Part shown: positions 34,888-45,680 of the stretch, piece after piece
Layout of the letters: the number at the start of each line of letters is the position of its first letter
Numbering within the stretch: the first letter of the stretch is position 1
NCBI GenBank assembly: GCA_947588965.1
Contig: CANQAN010000005.1
Location: 1 to 64,000, forward strand
Direction of reading: 5' to 3'
Source: an uncultured Helicobacteraceae bacterium
GTDB taxonomy: Bacteria > Campylobacterota > Campylobacteria > Campylobacterales > Helicobacteraceae
Length of the DNA: 64,000 nt
Made by a program: the position numbers and the translations under genes
The notes under the pieces: model-generated
Told to the model about the DNA's origin: nothing
Seen by the model: the letters and a program-made list of their open reading frames with translations, nothing else
Databases searched by the model: none

Positions 34888-36387
34888 ATGGGGAATCCAA
34901 GAGGTTTTTTAGATTTTCAAAGAAAAGAGTTAAAAGAGAGGACACCAAAGGAACGTGTGAGCGATTTCAAGGAATTTTATACATTGTTGCCAAAGAGAGA
35001 GCAAGAGGAACAAGCAGGAAGATGCATGAATTGTGGTGTGGCATTTTGTCATACGGGAGTGATTGCAAAGGCGCAAACGTGCCAGAGTGAATCTTGTGAT
35101 TCTAAGAATTCTGCGCATATTGAGGGGGGAGATGTCGGATGTCCATTGCATAATCTTATTCCCGAATGGAATGATTTGATTTATAAAGGATTGTGGGAAG
35201 AGGCTTATGAGCGTTTGACACTCACAAATCCCTTTCCAGACTTCACAGGCAGGGTTTGTCCGGCACCTTGTGAGGATTCTTGCGTGTGCGCGATTAATGG
35301 CGAGAGCGTAACGATAAAAAACAACGAACTTGCAATCATAGAAAATGCTTTTAAGAAATCCCTCGTGCAACCCTTTGTGCCAATCAGTCGCAGTGGGAAA
35401 AAGATTGCCATTGTCGGAAGCGGTCCTGCGGGATTAGCGTGTGCTTGGGAGTTAAATCGTGCTGGACATTCTGTTGTCATCTATGAACGTAGCGACAGAT
35501 TGGGGGGGCTTTTAATGTATGGAATCCCCGATATGAAGCTGGATAAGGCTGTGATTGAGCGTAGGATTGAAATTATGCGCAAAAGTGGCATAGAATTTAA
35601 AACAAAAAACGCGATTGATTCTAAGAGGAAAGCAGAATCCCTATTGAGAGATTATGATAGGGTTGTCTTAGCGACAGGTGCGAGTGAGCCGATTGATTTG
35701 AATATTAAAGGACGTGAGGGCGAGGGGATTATGTTCGCGGTGGATTTTTTGATGCGTAACACAAAATCTCTTTTGGATTCTAAGAAATGCGATACACTCG
35801 CTAAAGGCAAACATGTGCTTATTATTGGAAGTGGTGATACAAGTGTGGATTGTGTTGCTGTCGCATTGCGACAGGGGGCGCAGTCTATCACGCGCTTTGA
35901 GCGCAGTCCTAAGCGTCCAGAAAAGCGTCCCTATACGAATCCTTGGCCACTCAAAAAGAACACTTTCCATACAGATTATGGATTGAAAGAGGCATTAGTT
36001 ATGTATGGGGAAGATGTGCGCAAGTATCAAAAACTCACTAAAGAATTTCTTGTCAAAAAGGGTAAGGTGAGTGGTGTTGTTGCTGTGGATTTGGAATGGA
36101 GTCAGAAAGAGGGAAAAAGAGTGAGTCAAGAAGTTAAGGGGAGTGAGAAAGAGTATAAGGCGGATTTGATTCTTCTTGCAATGGGATTTTCAGGGAGTCA
36201 AAAGGCTTTAGCAGAGTGTTTTGGAATTGCGCTTGATGGGAGGCAGAATCTCAAAAATACGCATTATCAAACGGAGCGCGAGGGGCTGTATGTTTGTGGC
36301 GATGCAAAGAGCGGACAAAGTCTTGTTGTATGGGCAATAAAAGATGGTTTAGAGTGCGCAAAGGCGATTTGCAAGGATTTAGAATAG
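34888..36387 (+). CDS. gltD: Glutamate synthase small subunit
   Basis: 499 residues from the ATG at 34888, five bases after AAGGAG; a GTG six bases upstream is in frame but overlaps the ribosome-binding site. The N-terminal Fe-S region has RCMNCGVAFCH, GCPLHNLIPEW and RVCPAPCEDSC. The FAD site is GSGPAGLACAWELNRAG and the NADPH site is GSGDTSVDCVAVALRQGA. It passes electrons from NADPH to GltB. Confidence 0.97.
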   Translation: MGNPRGFLDFQRKELKERTPKERVSDFKEFYTLLPKREQEEQAGRCMNCGVAFCHTGVIAKAQTCQSESCDSKNSAHIEGGDVGCPLHNLIPEWNDLIYKGLWEEAYERLTLTNPFPDFTGRVCPAPCEDSCVCAINGESVTIKNNELAIIENAFKKSLVQPFVPISRSGKKIAIVGSGPAGLACAWELNRAGHSVVIYERSDRLGGLLMYGIPDMKLDKAVIERRIEIMRKSGIEFKTKNAIDSKRKAESLLRDYDRVVLATGASEPIDLNIKGREGEGIMFAVDFLMRNTKSLLDSKKCDTLAKGKHVLIIGSGDTSVDCVAVALRQGAQSITRFERSPKRPEKRPYTNPWPLKKNTFHTDYGLKEALVMYGEDVRKYQKLTKEFLVKKGKVSGVVAVDLEWSQKEGKRVSQEVKGSEKEYKADLILLAMGFSGSQKALAECFGIALDGRQNLKNTHYQTEREGLYVCGDAKSGQSLVVWAIKDGLECAKAICKDLE

Positions 36388-36392
36388 TTGCG

Positions 36393-37463
36393 CTAAGAGG
36401 GATTTTGATCTAAGGTGTAGTGTTGGTAGATTCTTAAAAGGGCGATAAAAAGGGCTGTGATAGCAGGTCCTAATATGATCCCCCAGAATCCAAAACTTGT
36501 TAATCCCGCAAGAATGGCGAAGAAAATGAGCATCTCGTTGATTTTTATCGGTGTTTTAATGAAAACACGATTGATAAAGCCGATGATAAAGGGCTTCACG
36601 CCATTATCGGCAAGAGTTGCAATGATAATGACAGAATAGAGTGCGATGATCGCGCTGTTTGTGTAGTTTCCTAAATACAATTCATATCCTGCAATGGGTA
36701 TCCACACGAGTCCCCCGCCAACAACGGGAATCAGTGAGGCAAAGCCATAGAAAATCCCAAGAAGAAAGGCATTATAGCCATAATAAAACATGAGGATTCC
36801 AAACAAAGTACCCTGCAAAAACATTGACAAAATGGAGGAATAAAAAACAACGCCAATTACGGAGCTTACTTCGTTGTAGAGCGTTTTTGTCTGTGATTGT
36901 TCAAGGGGAATGAGTTCTAGAAAATATTTTCCTAAGGTCGTGCTATAAAAGTAAAAAAAGAATAGGAAAATTAAGATAAAAAAAGTATCGCTTAGAAAAT
37001 AGAATCCGTTTTTTGAGGCTTGTGTAAGGATATCAAGGCTTCTTTTTGTGAGATGTGTCCAATCTTGGTTGTGCAATTGCGCAATGAGTGTGTGGAGCTC
37101 AGTCTGCAAGGAATTTGGCAGGTATTCTAGAGTCTGATTGAGAGCATTCGTGAAAGATTGCTGTGTGTCTGAAATGAAGTTTTGAAAATTCCCTAAATCA
37201 AGACTTGTAGCGTAATTTGTGAGGGCAAAGAAAACATAAAAGAGCGGGATAAAGCAAAGCGCAATCAAGCAAAGCAACATCACGCTAGACGCGATAATAG
37301 GAGACTTAAGAGATTTAAGCAAAAAGGAATAAATGCCTTGTGTCGCAATGAATAGCAAAAAGGCAATGAGGAGATTCATTAAAAAGGGCGCATAGAGCTT
37401 TAAAAGAGCGAGAAGTGTCAAAATAAGCGCGATGAGAAAAAAAGAAATTCCAGCCCTTTGCAT
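36393..37463 (-). CDS. AI-2E (PerM-like) family transporter
   Basis: 356 residues with about eight hydrophobic segments and the family C-terminal block GFINRVFIKTPIKINEMLIFFAI (broken here by type, residues about 295-317) followed by GILGPAITALF-like sequence. Members include AI-2 exporter TqsA and Na/H antiporters, so the substrate is open. Convergent with gltD, six bases apart. Confidence 0.82.
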   Translation of the reverse strand: MQRAGISFFLIALILTLLALLKLYAPFLMNLLIAFLLFIATQGIYSFLLKSLKSPIIASSVMLLCLIALCFIPLFYVFFALTNYATSLDLGNFQNFISDTQQSFTNALNQTLEYLPNSLQTELHTLIAQLHNQDWTHLTKRSLDILTQASKNGFYFLSDTFFILIFLFFFYFYSTTLGKYFLELIPLEQSQTKTLYNEVSSVIGVVFYSSILSMFLQGTLFGILMFYYGYNAFLLGIFYGFASLIPVVGGGLVWIPIAGYELYLGNYTNSAIIALYSVIIIATLADNGVKPFIIGFINRVFIKTPIKINEMLIFFAILAGLTSFGFWGIILGPAITALFIALLRIYQHYTLDQNPS

Positions 37464-37478
37464 AAAACCCCTTTGTGT

Positions 37479-37510
37479 CCTTAAGATTCTAAAATTAGGG
37501 AATCTTAAGG
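37479..37510. repeat. 11-bp inverted repeat between ccoG and the AI-2E gene
   Basis: CCTTAAGATTC (37479-37489) and GAATCTTAAGG (37500-37510) around a 10-base loop, just beyond the ccoG stop on the minus strand. Stable hairpin without a T-run; possible terminator or processing site. Confidence 0.5.
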
Positions 37511-37520
37511 CTTGTGAATG

Positions 37521-38879
37521 CTATTTTTGAAGCGGTGGGACGATAAACACACTCTCTCTGAAAACCTCGATGTCTTTTGCGCTATCTAGCGCGTAAGCCT
37601 TGATTGTGATAGGAATGTGCGTATCTTTTTGTGCGTCTTTTGCAAGATTTTCTTGTGTGTAAAGCACGACGATTTGCTTGAATTTTTCACCCGCTTTAAT
37701 CTTAAAAGGCTCACTGGGTCTCTTAATTTTAATGGCTTCATTATCCACTGTGAAATAAAATTTGTGATCTTGTTGGCTTGTATTTTGGAATAGGAATATA
37801 TAAGAATTTTCGATCACAGAATTATCGCGAATGGTGTAAAGTTCCTGACGATTAATGTTTAAGAGCATATTTTCCTTTGTAGTACTCATTACAACAAGTC
37901 CGATTAACACCGCAGTCAGCGCAATCATGTAAGCAATAGTTTTGAAACGCATATAGCGTACTTTTCCGCCATATTCAACATTTTGCGGACTTGTCCAAGA
38001 GATGAGAGTTTCTTTTCCAAGCTTATCCATAACGCGCGTACAAGCATCAGAGCATTCAAGGCAGTTGATGCACTCTAGCTGCATACCCTTGCGAATGTCA
38101 ATGTGTGTTGGGCATACCTTCACACATGCTTCACAGCCTGTGCATTCTGCGTTTGGAAGTTCGGGTTTTTTCCAAAGTTTGATTCCCTTAGCATCAAATA
38201 CAGCCCCGCCGCGCTTGTAATTATAAACAGTCATAATGGTGTCATTATCATACAAAACGCTTTGTACGCGACAATATGGACACATATAAATGCAAAAATT
38301 TTCTTTGATAAAAGCAACATCGGCAATCAAGAAAAATGTGATTCCAAAGAGAAAGATTAAGAGGTATTTATGCTCTAAAGGCTCTTGCAAATAAGCAAAA
38401 AATTCCGCAGGGGGAATGAAATACCACATAAAATTTGATGCAGCTATGAATGCTAAGATCGCCCAAATCAACACAGCAACAAATCGTTTGAGTTGATTGA
38501 TTCCTAGAGACATATCGGGTTCAAGTTGGCGGTTTTCCATGCGTTTGCGCAAATGCAGAATCTTAGTTTCTAGTAAATCCCTATAAAGGACACGAAAAAT
38601 TGTCTGCGGACAAGCCCAACCACACCATACGCGCCCCGCAAGTGTCGTCAGGAAAAAAATAAATAAAAACATTAAAATCAACAAAAATGGCATCAAATAC
38701 AACTCTTGCATATCAAAAGAAACTCCTAATAAATGGAGTTTTTGGTGGTTAAAAGAGAGAAGAAAAATTTGATTTCCATTGATTTGAATGAAAGGAACAC
38801 AAAAAATTACAAGTGTCGTGAAAGCATACATCACATAGCGTCTTTTGAAGTATTGCCGTATGGAGTGAGTTTGTCCCAT
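37521..38879 (-). CDS. ccoG: Cytochrome c oxidase accessory protein CcoG (FixG/RdxA-type)
   Basis: 452 residues from the ATG at 38879, which has AAAGGG at good spacing; the frame runs to a GTG at 38915. Several membrane segments, WACPQT and FCIYMCPYCRVQS, then two 4Fe-4S motifs (CTGCEACVKVCP and CINCLECSDACTR), and a periplasmic IgG-like C-terminal domain. CcoG reduces copper for assembly of cbb3-type cytochrome oxidase. A copper-handling operon lies 0.5 kb away, past rpsU. Confidence 0.92.
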   Translation of the reverse strand: MGQTHSIRQYFKRRYVMYAFTTLVIFCVPFIQINGNQIFLLSFNHQKLHLLGVSFDMQELYLMPFLLILMFLFIFFLTTLAGRVWCGWACPQTIFRVLYRDLLETKILHLRKRMENRQLEPDMSLGINQLKRFVAVLIWAILAFIAASNFMWYFIPPAEFFAYLQEPLEHKYLLIFLFGITFFLIADVAFIKENFCIYMCPYCRVQSVLYDNDTIMTVYNYKRGGAVFDAKGIKLWKKPELPNAECTGCEACVKVCPTHIDIRKGMQLECINCLECSDACTRVMDKLGKETLISWTSPQNVEYGGKVRYMRFKTIAYMIALTAVLIGLVVMSTTKENMLLNINRQELYTIRDNSVIENSYIFLFQNTSQQDHKFYFTVDNEAIKIKRPSEPFKIKAGEKFKQIVVLYTQENLAKDAQKDTHIPITIKAYALDSAKDIEVFRESVFIVPPLQK

Positions 38880-38964
38880 GAGAAGCCCTTTGCTTTTTGA
38901 GTGGAATTTTAGCACATTTTTTGAGAAAAGTTTATTGTAAGAGTGATTGCTTTTGCTAAGTTTA

Positions 38965-38973
38965 TGGTAAAAT
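38965..38973 (+). promoter_or_regulatory. Extended -10 promoter of rpsU
   Basis: TGG-TAAAAT (TAAAAT at 38968-38973), 42 bases before the rpsU ATG. Confidence 0.55.
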
Positions 38974-39014
38974 TTCGTGCTTTTAAAGCGATTTTATGAA
39001 AAGGTGGTGATTGA

Positions 39015-39227
39015 ATGCCCGGAATCAAGGTGAGGGAAAATGAATCTTTTGATGATGCCTATAGGAAGTTTAAAAAACAAGCAGATAGGAATCTTGTCGT
39101 AACAGAGAGTCGCGCAAGGAGATTCTTTGAGCCCAAAACAGAAATGCGCAAGAAGCAAAAGATAAGCGCTCGCAAGAAGATGCTGAAACGTTTATACATG
39201 CTAAGACGCTATGAATCAAGGCTTTAA
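39015..39227 (+). CDS. rpsU: Ribosomal protein bS21
   Basis: 70 residues, basic, starting [20 protein letters not shown], as in bS21 of Campylobacterales. Ribosome-binding site AAAGGTGG upstream. The only plus-strand gene between gltD and dnaG. Component of the 30S subunit. Confidence 0.95.
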   Translation: MPGIKVRENESFDDAYRKFKKQADRNLVVTESRARRFFEPKTEMRKKQKISARKKMLKRLYMLRRYESRL

Positions 39228-39251
39228 TACAACTTAACGTAAGTGATTCCA

Positions 39252-39280
39252 AAGGATTCTAAAGAATTCTAGGAATCCTT
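39252..39280 (+). terminator. Possible rpsU terminator hairpin
   Basis: AAGGATTC (39252-39259) pairs with GAATCCTT (39273-39280), 25 bases beyond the stop. The loop is 13 bases and no strong T-run follows. Confidence 0.45.
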
Positions 39281-39403
39281 GCCTCTCTTATAAAGAACCT
39301 GCAGGAACTACTATAAATTCTATTGTGTTGATTGAAATATTTTTAATGCGGTCTTTAAATAAAACAGATGTTGGGATTTTGATTGCATCTCTGTGAAACC
39401 CCC

Positions 39404-39961
39404 CTACAAAAGAAATTCTTTTAATTCTTTGGCAAGTTCTGTGGGGTTGAGATTGTTGATACTTTTATAAAATTTCCCCTTTTCGTCAATGAGATAAAGT
39501 TCGTTGCTGTGGGCAATAGAATAGCGCATGGCAGAATTGTTGAGATTAATCCTTTGATAAATCACCCCATAATTTTTTGTAATGGCATCAAGCTGCCCTT
39601 TGTCCTCTGCAATAAGAACTGTGGAATGAGGATAGAAATAGGACAACCATTCGTTGAGTTCTTTGAGATTTCTGTCCCTTTCAATATCAAGGGAAATGAA
39701 TAGCAAAAAAACGTTTTGAGATTCAATCTTGTTAAGTTCTTTTGCGAGTAGGGCAAGTGTCACTGGACAGACATCTGGACAAGAGGTGTAGCCAAAATAC
39801 ACAATGAGTTTTTTCCCCTCAAAGTCTTTGAGGCTTGTGTGCTCTCCAAATTCAGAACGTAAAGAAAAGTCATAGGGATTCTGCGCTGTTTTCTCTCCTG
39901 TGAGAGAAAATATAAGCAGTCCTACTAAAACAATGAGTGCTAGAAAAATCGCTTGTTTCAT
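39404..39961 (-). CDS. SCO1/SenC-type copper chaperone
   Basis: 185 residues. An N-terminal membrane anchor (residues 4-20) is followed by a thioredoxin-like domain with the Cu-binding CxxxC in GYTSCPDVCPVT and the distal His in IAHSNELYL. It delivers copper to the CuB or CuA site of cytochrome oxidase from the periplasmic face. Third gene of the operon; overlaps the previous gene by four bases (ATGA). Confidence 0.9.
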   Translation of the reverse strand: MKQAIFLALIVLVGLLIFSLTGEKTAQNPYDFSLRSEFGEHTSLKDFEGKKLIVYFGYTSCPDVCPVTLALLAKELNKIESQNVFLLFISLDIERDRNLKELNEWLSYFYPHSTVLIAEDKGQLDAITKNYGVIYQRINLNNSAMRYSIAHSNELYLIDEKGKFYKSINNLNPTELAKELKEFLL

Positions 39962-40410
39962 TTATGTACCTCAAAATCAAAATAAAAACCCAAAGGTTTT
40001 GTGCCATCTAGCAATTCTGCACGAAAACGCATGGTATCTAAAAAGCAGGCTGCTGGAAATATTTCACCACCATAACTTCCATCGTCAAGGCGCTTCAAGC
40101 CTACATGCATTTCTCCCATAAACATATTGAGCCCATAAATCTTAAGTTCCAAATTCCCAAAAGATTCCAAATTTTCTATCCTTAAATGCGTGGCTTTAAG
40201 GGCTTGAATCGGCTTTGGCTCGAGCGTTATGGTGATTTTCCTGTCTCTAAATGAAAAATTACAATCCTCCACATTTAAATCACACTTCAAGGGAATCTCT
40301 AGCGCGTCTTTTTGTGGAGTGAGGAGATAAAAGATTCCAACTCCACCAAACAAAAAGAGCGCACAAAGGACAGCAAGAAACGCAGGATTCTTAATGATGT
40401 TTATGTTCAA
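39958..40410 (-). CDS. Membrane-anchored periplasmic protein, YtkA/FixH-like
   Basis: 150 residues. Membrane anchor at about 9-30, then a beta-rich domain with GLNMFMGEMHVGL, DDGSYGGEIFPAAC and a final FDFEVHK. The Met-rich loop and the DG-Y pattern resemble YtkA-like domains that often occur with Sco and PCuAC proteins. Position between the two copper chaperones suggests a role in copper transfer. Family assignment is moderate. Confidence 0.7.
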   Translation of the reverse strand: MNINIIKNPAFLAVLCALFLFGGVGIFYLLTPQKDALEIPLKCDLNVEDCNFSFRDRKITITLEPKPIQALKATHLRIENLESFGNLELKIYGLNMFMGEMHVGLKRLDDGSYGGEIFPAACFLDTMRFRAELLDGTKPLGFYFDFEVHK

Positions 40411-40837
40411 CTTGCACTGCTGGAATATCGTTGAGCTCTAGACTTGCGCCATTGTCAAAATACAGAGTTAAATCTGCCTTAGAATCCTCATTAATGCTCT
40501 CTTTCAAATCTAAAAGCATAATGTGCAATCCACCTGATTTTAATTCCGTGCTAGAATGGGATTTAATGGTGATTTTTGGAATCGGTGCCATCACCATTTT
40601 TTGATTTTCTATTCTGTGTTCATGCAACTCTGTTACTGTACTTAAACTACTCTTTGCGCGAATGAGCGCAATGTCTTTGTCACTGTGATTTGTGAGTGTC
40701 AAAAAGACAGCGGTGTTTTTTGCATGGGGTGGGGTCTGCCTGATAGAAGCATTTGAGACAGAAATATCTTCTGCGGATAAAGCGAGCGCAAAAGCGCAAA
40801 AGAGCAGAGCAAGAGAGCGTTTTTTGTAATGTTTCAC
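40391..40837 (-). CDS. Periplasmic copper chaperone PCu(A)C
   Basis: 148 residues with a Sec signal peptide (residues 1-21). The DUF461 domain shows the copper ligands in TELHEHRIENQKMVM and GGLHIMLLDL (H..M type). A His-rich tail (EHKHH) may add a metal site. It feeds Cu(I) to Sco or cytochrome oxidase. First gene of a three-gene copper operon; overlaps the next gene by 20 bases. Confidence 0.9.
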   Translation of the reverse strand: MKHYKKRSLALLFCAFALALSAEDISVSNASIRQTPPHAKNTAVFLTLTNHSDKDIALIRAKSSLSTVTELHEHRIENQKMVMAPIPKITIKSHSSTELKSGGLHIMLLDLKESINEDSKADLTLYFDNGASLELNDIPAVQVEHKHH

Positions 40838-40899
40838 GATGATCCTTTATTTAAAATGCAAGATTATAGTATAAAAGAGGGCTTGTTTCAATAAATCAA

Positions 40900-43596
40900 T
40901 CATTTTTCAAGATGTTCCCTAGCAAATTCACGTGCTTTTTGCAAGGCACTCTCAATCTTACTTGTGTCTTTTCCTCCTGCAGTTGCGAAGTCATCGCGAC
41001 CTCCACCATTCCCACCTAAGACTTGAGCAACTTCTTTAACCCAGATTCCGGCTCTTAAGGGCGCATCTTTCACACCCGCTATAATGCTAACCTTGTCATC
41101 ATTTGCGAGTATAAGCAAGATTGCAAGATGGAATTCTTTGTTTTTTGCGTTATCTACGATTTGCTTTGCTTCAGTGATGTCGGTGGAATCTAACTTTGCA
41201 ACAATAAGCTTTGTCTGCCCGATTTGTTCAGATTCTAAGTCTTTTGTGTGATTCTTGTTTTGATTGGACTTTGTGCGCATTTCATTAAGCTGTGTTTTGA
41301 GCTTGTCTATTCCTTGCAGAATGTCTTGTGATTTGAGGCTTTCTTTTGCGCACTTTAACGTATTGAGTGCATTTTTTCCATATTGATATGCCGCTTGCCC
41401 ACACACAGCCTCGATTCTGCGCACACCGCTACTCACGCTTGATTCTTTAGTGATGTAGAAACTCCCAATCTCTGCAGTGTTCTTCACATGGATTCCCCCG
41501 CACAATTCAATGGAATCTCCAAAAGTAATCACGCGTACATTTTCACCATATTTTTCACCAAAGAGAGCCATCGCTCCCTTTTTCTTAGCCTCTTTAATAT
41601 TCATTGTCTCACAGATTTGCGTGGTTCCAAGCGCAATTTGTGCATTGACAAAAGATTCTACTTCTTCTAATTCTTGCAGACTTAGAGACTTAGGATGTGA
41701 GAAATCAAAACGTAATCGTGTCGATTCTACGAGGCTTCCTGCTTGAGCGATATGGTTGCCTAGAATCGTGCGCAATGCGTAATGCAATAAATGTGTCGCG
41801 CTGTGATGTTTAATGATTTCCAAACGCAGAGGATCAACTATGGCGAGGAGTTTATCACCTATGTGCAAAGGCTTTAAAGCCTGAATCTTAGAGAGATTGA
41901 GATTGAAATATTTTTGTGTGTCTAGGACTTTTGCGCAAATCTTGTCCGAAGTTTCCCTCTTATAAGAATCTCCATGAGGCTGTAAATCTTTTGAAAACTC
42001 TATCAACACACCTCTATCGCCTATAGGACCACCAGATTCTGGGTAAAACGGTGTTTTATTGAGCATGACATAGCCCATTTCACTTTCTCTAAGGGAATCT
42101 GTGCGTTTGAAATTTGAATCCAAGAGTGCTAGAATCTCGCAGGATTCCTGCATAGTGTGATAGCCTGTGAATGTACTTTCCCCAAATTCTGCAAGCAGTG
42201 CTTTAAAATCACCCTCCTTAATGCCATCCCCGCTTCCTTTCCAACTCGCTTTTGCCTTTGCCTTTTGTTCATTCATGCAGGATTCAAAAGTCGCAATATC
42301 AACCCCAATTTGATGCTCTCTTAGCATATCTTGTGTCAAGTCAAGCGGGAAGCCATAAGTATCATAAAGCTTAAAGGCCACAGAACCATCAAAGATACTG
42401 CCTTTTGTGGATTCCAACTCTTTATTAAATAATGTCATGCCATTTTCAATCGTCTCAAAAAAACGCAATTCTTCGTTTTTGCACTGCTCCATAATGGCAT
42501 TTTTGCGCTCTTTGAGGTATTGATAATGTCCACCCATAGAATCACACACTGTGGCAATGACTTGATACAAAAACGGCTTTCTTAAACCGAGCAAATACCC
42601 ATGTCGCACAGCACGTCGCAAGATTCTGCGTAACACATAGCCACGTCCCTCTTTGTCAAAATTCACCCCTTGCGCAAGGAGAAAGCAAACACTACGCGCA
42701 TGATCGGCTATGACTCTGAAACTTGCTTGAATCTTTTTGAGTTCATTTTCGCTCTCTTTTATATTTGGAACATCTTTTTTGCTCCTTGCGTTTTTGAGTT
42801 CATCATCGTGGTAATAGGTGCTTCCTGTGAGTTTTTCTATCGTCTGCATAAGGGGCGCAAAGAGTGAGGTGTCAAAATTATTGATTTTTCCTTCAAGTAA
42901 CGCCACAACGCGTTCCAGCCCCATGCCTGTGTCAATGCTTGGTTTTGGCAGAGGTTTGCGTATCCCGTCCTTTTGCTCATATTGCATAAAGACAAGATTC
43001 CATATTTCTAGGAATCTATCCCCCTCTCCGCCAAAATAGTCCTCCTTATCTTTAAAGAATTCCGCTCCCTGATCGACATAGATTTCACTGCAAGGTCCGC
43101 AAGGTCCGCTATCGCCCATTTGCCAAAAATTATCCTTATCTCCCATGCGTTTAATGTGTTCTTTGTCTATGTATTGACACCATATTTTATAGGCTTCCTC
43201 ATCACTTTCATGGATGCTGACATACAGAAGCGATTTGTCAAATCCTAAGATTTCCGTAACAAATTCCCAAGCATAGGCTATGGCGTCCTTTTTGAAATAA
43301 TCTCCAAAGCTGAAGTTGCCAAGCATTTCAAAGAGCGTGTGATGTCGCGCTGTGTAACCGACATTTTCTAAGTCGTTATGTTTTCCTCCTGCGCGCATAC
43401 ACAGCTGTGAGCTTGTCGCGCAAGGAATTTCTGGTGCGGGAATCTTACCTGTAAAAATGTCTTTAAACTGCACCATGCCCGCATTTGTGAATAATAAACT
43501 TGCGTCATTTGGGACAAGGGGCATAGAATCATAAATCCTATGTCCCTTTTTAGCAAAAAAGTCCAAAAACAAAGCTCTGATGTCTTTTTTCTCCAT
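40900..43596 (-). CDS. alaS: Alanyl-tRNA synthetase
   Basis: 898 residues from the ATG at 43596, which follows GAGGGAG; the frame extends to a TTG at 43617. Class II catalytic motifs are in [14 protein letters not shown] and [18 protein letters not shown], the editing-domain zinc site has [12 protein letters not shown] and [13 protein letters not shown], and the C-terminal DHHA1 domain ends [17 protein letters not shown]. All expected domains present. Confidence 0.97.
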   Translation of the reverse strand: MEKKDIRALFLDFFAKKGHRIYDSMPLVPNDASLLFTNAGMVQFKDIFTGKIPAPEIPCATSSQLCMRAGGKHNDLENVGYTARHHTLFEMLGNFSFGDYFKKDAIAYAWEFVTEILGFDKSLLYVSIHESDEEAYKIWCQYIDKEHIKRMGDKDNFWQMGDSGPCGPCSEIYVDQGAEFFKDKEDYFGGEGDRFLEIWNLVFMQYEQKDGIRKPLPKPSIDTGMGLERVVALLEGKINNFDTSLFAPLMQTIEKLTGSTYYHDDELKNARSKKDVPNIKESENELKKIQASFRVIADHARSVCFLLAQGVNFDKEGRGYVLRRILRRAVRHGYLLGLRKPFLYQVIATVCDSMGGHYQYLKERKNAIMEQCKNEELRFFETIENGMTLFNKELESTKGSIFDGSVAFKLYDTYGFPLDLTQDMLREHQIGVDIATFESCMNEQKAKAKASWKGSGDGIKEGDFKALLAEFGESTFTGYHTMQESCEILALLDSNFKRTDSLRESEMGYVMLNKTPFYPESGGPIGDRGVLIEFSKDLQPHGDSYKRETSDKICAKVLDTQKYFNLNLSKIQALKPLHIGDKLLAIVDPLRLEIIKHHSATHLLHYALRTILGNHIAQAGSLVESTRLRFDFSHPKSLSLQELEEVESFVNAQIALGTTQICETMNIKEAKKKGAMALFGEKYGENVRVITFGDSIELCGGIHVKNTAEIGSFYITKESSVSSGVRRIEAVCGQAAYQYGKNALNTLKCAKESLKSQDILQGIDKLKTQLNEMRTKSNQNKNHTKDLESEQIGQTKLIVAKLDSTDITEAKQIVDNAKNKEFHLAILLILANDDKVSIIAGVKDAPLRAGIWVKEVAQVLGGNGGGRDDFATAGGKDTSKIESALQKAREFAREHLEK

Positions 43597-43667
43597 AAAC
43601 TCCCTCAAAATATCCAAAATTAAGGAATTCTACTTTTTTTCAATTAAAAACTCTATTAAAACGCGCT

Positions 43668-44606
43668 TTATTTTGCTTTAAATCTCAATATCTCTTGCAG
43701 ACTTTTTTGCCAAAGAGATTGAGAGTCTAAAATTTTGAGCGCATCTTTTTGATGTTTGAGTCGCAAAGAATGAGAGTAAGAATCCAGCAAAATACCTACA
43801 CTCTGACAGAGGTGCTTGGTGTCTTGCAAGTAGGCTTTTGGGATATTAAGTGTGCAAGATTGAAAGCTTAGGAGGTTTGCATTCTGATTGTCTGCGACTT
43901 CAAGGGCAATTGCGGGGATTCCGCAGGAGAGAATCTCGCCTAAGGTCTGTCCGCAGGCACAAATGCAAATGTCCATTGAGGTGATGAGATTCACCATTTC
44001 TTGCGCGTTGAGTTTAAAATGCGTTTGAATCGGACGAGGAAGTGTGGAATCTGTAATGCAATGAATTTCTAGGGCGCGATGAGTTTCCAGCAAACTTTGC
44101 ACTAAGGGAGCATTAAGTCCTAAAATGTCCTTGCCACCTAATGTAATGAGAATCTTTTTAGGGATTGCATTGAGAGGGGGAGGGGATTTTTTGTTTTGAG
44201 AGAGAATTTTTAAAAATTCTTGTTGCATTAAGCGATAAGAGCTTCCTAAAAATAGAGTGTGATGGGGATATTTTTCACAATAGGCTTTGCGATTGACAGA
44301 GAGTGCGTTATTAATAATGACTCCTTGAGGATAATCAAGCCTTAAGGTGTCATCAAAAAATAAGCAGACTTTTGCGTGTTTTATGGTTTGTTGATAGGAT
44401 TTGAGTGGAAGAATGTAAGAATCAATCGCGATTATCTCATAGGGATATTTTAGGGATTCTAGGTTTTGAGGCTCTAAGAGGAATTCTGAATCCAAGAGTT
44501 CTACAGCAAAGCCCTGTGCTTCTAATTCTGCCTTTAAAGCCTTTGAGCGACTGATGTGTCCAAATCCAACGCCCAATTTGCCATCGGCAAAGATTAATGC
44601 TTGCAT
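43668..44606 (-). CDS. pseG: PseG-like UDP-sugar hydrolase (pseudaminic acid pathway)
   Basis: 312 residues with a glycosyltransferase-B-like fold. GVGFGHISRSKAL near the start corresponds to the GxGHxxR motif of PseG, FFDDTLRLD to its FxDD, TLGGKD to GGSD, and CGQTLGEILSCGIPAIAL to the C-terminal nucleotide-binding block. PseG releases UDP in pseudaminic acid synthesis for flagellin glycosylation. No other pse gene is nearby; it is adjacent to aroC instead, so the name is probable, not certain. Confidence 0.7.
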   Translation of the reverse strand: MQALIFADGKLGVGFGHISRSKALKAELEAQGFAVELLDSEFLLEPQNLESLKYPYEIIAIDSYILPLKSYQQTIKHAKVCLFFDDTLRLDYPQGVIINNALSVNRKAYCEKYPHHTLFLGSSYRLMQQEFLKILSQNKKSPPPLNAIPKKILITLGGKDILGLNAPLVQSLLETHRALEIHCITDSTLPRPIQTHFKLNAQEMVNLITSMDICICACGQTLGEILSCGIPAIALEVADNQNANLLSFQSCTLNIPKAYLQDTKHLCQSVGILLDSYSHSLRLKHQKDALKILDSQSLWQKSLQEILRFKAK

Positions 44607-45680
44607 TTAGGAATAGATTTTTTTGAGATTTTCAAGTTTGCACGTCGCATTCAACAAAAGCATGTCTGCCAAAATGAGCGCAAGAGTGGAAGCGCAAACG
44701 ACACTTCCCCTAACGGCAATGCAAGGATCGTGGCGCCCTTTGATGTTGCATAGTATGGAATTTCCCTGAATATCTTGTGTCTGCTGTGGAAGGAATATGC
44801 TAGGAGTTGGCTTGAAATGTACTTTTAAGAAAATCTCCCCTCCTGTGGATATTCCGCCTAGAATCCCTCCGCAACGATTGCTTAGGAATCCGTTTTTATC
44901 CATTTTGTCATTGTTTTGTGAGCCTCTCAAATGCGTACAATCTATGCCATTTCCAATTTCTACAGCCTTGACACCATTAAGTCCCAGCATTAATGCACCA
45001 ATGGAGCCATCAAGCTTATGATACAGAGGCTCACCAAGTCCGCAAGGAACGCCAAGTGCTCTAACAACTGCAACCCCACCAACGCTATCGTGGGCATTTT
45101 TTGCTTGTAAAATCACCTCTTTTTGTTGCGATTCTGCTTGAGGATCAAGTGAGAAAATTTCACTCTTTTTGGCAAACTCAAAGTCAAGTGCATTTCCACG
45201 CACAGCGCCAACACTTAGGATTCCGCTCTCTATAGAGATTCCAAAGTGTCTTAAAAAGAGCTTTGCGATAGCACCAGCAGCCACGCGCACAGCAGTCTCG
45301 CGCGCACTGCTCCTGCCACCTCCGCGATAATCGCGGATTCCATATTTATGAAAATAAGTGAAATCTGCATGTCCGGGACGAAAAAGATTTTTGATAGACT
45401 CATAATCACTGCTTTTGTTTGCGGTATTTTTAATGAAAAAGCCAAGCGGTGTTCCTGTGCTTTTCCCCTCAAAGATTCCGCTTAGAATCTCTACACAATC
45501 TTCTTCTTTACGCTGTGTAGAGAATAGATTCTGTCCGCCCTTGCGCTTTTGCATTTCTTGTGCGATGAAGTCTGTGTCAATATCCATTCCCGCTGGCAAA
45601 CCATCAATGACACCTCCCACCCCAGCTCCGTGACTTTCGCCAAAGGTTGTCAATCTCAATAATGTCCCAAAAGTATTCAT
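44607..45680 (-). CDS. aroC: Chorismate synthase
   Basis: 357 residues, full length. Signatures: [19 protein letters not shown] near the start, [31 protein letters not shown], and [10 protein letters not shown] plus the late GRHDPC. FMN-dependent last step of the shikimate pathway. Overlaps rnc by four bases (ATGA). Confidence 0.97.
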   Translation of the reverse strand: MNTFGTLLRLTTFGESHGAGVGGVIDGLPAGMDIDTDFIAQEMQKRKGGQNLFSTQRKEEDCVEILSGIFEGKSTGTPLGFFIKNTANKSSDYESIKNLFRPGHADFTYFHKYGIRDYRGGGRSSARETAVRVAAGAIAKLFLRHFGISIESGILSVGAVRGNALDFEFAKKSEIFSLDPQAESQQKEVILQAKNAHDSVGGVAVVRALGVPCGLGEPLYHKLDGSIGALMLGLNGVKAVEIGNGIDCTHLRGSQNNDKMDKNGFLSNRCGGILGGISTGGEIFLKVHFKPTPSIFLPQQTQDIQGNSILCNIKGRHDPCIAVRGSVVCASTLALILADMLLLNATCKLENLKKIYS

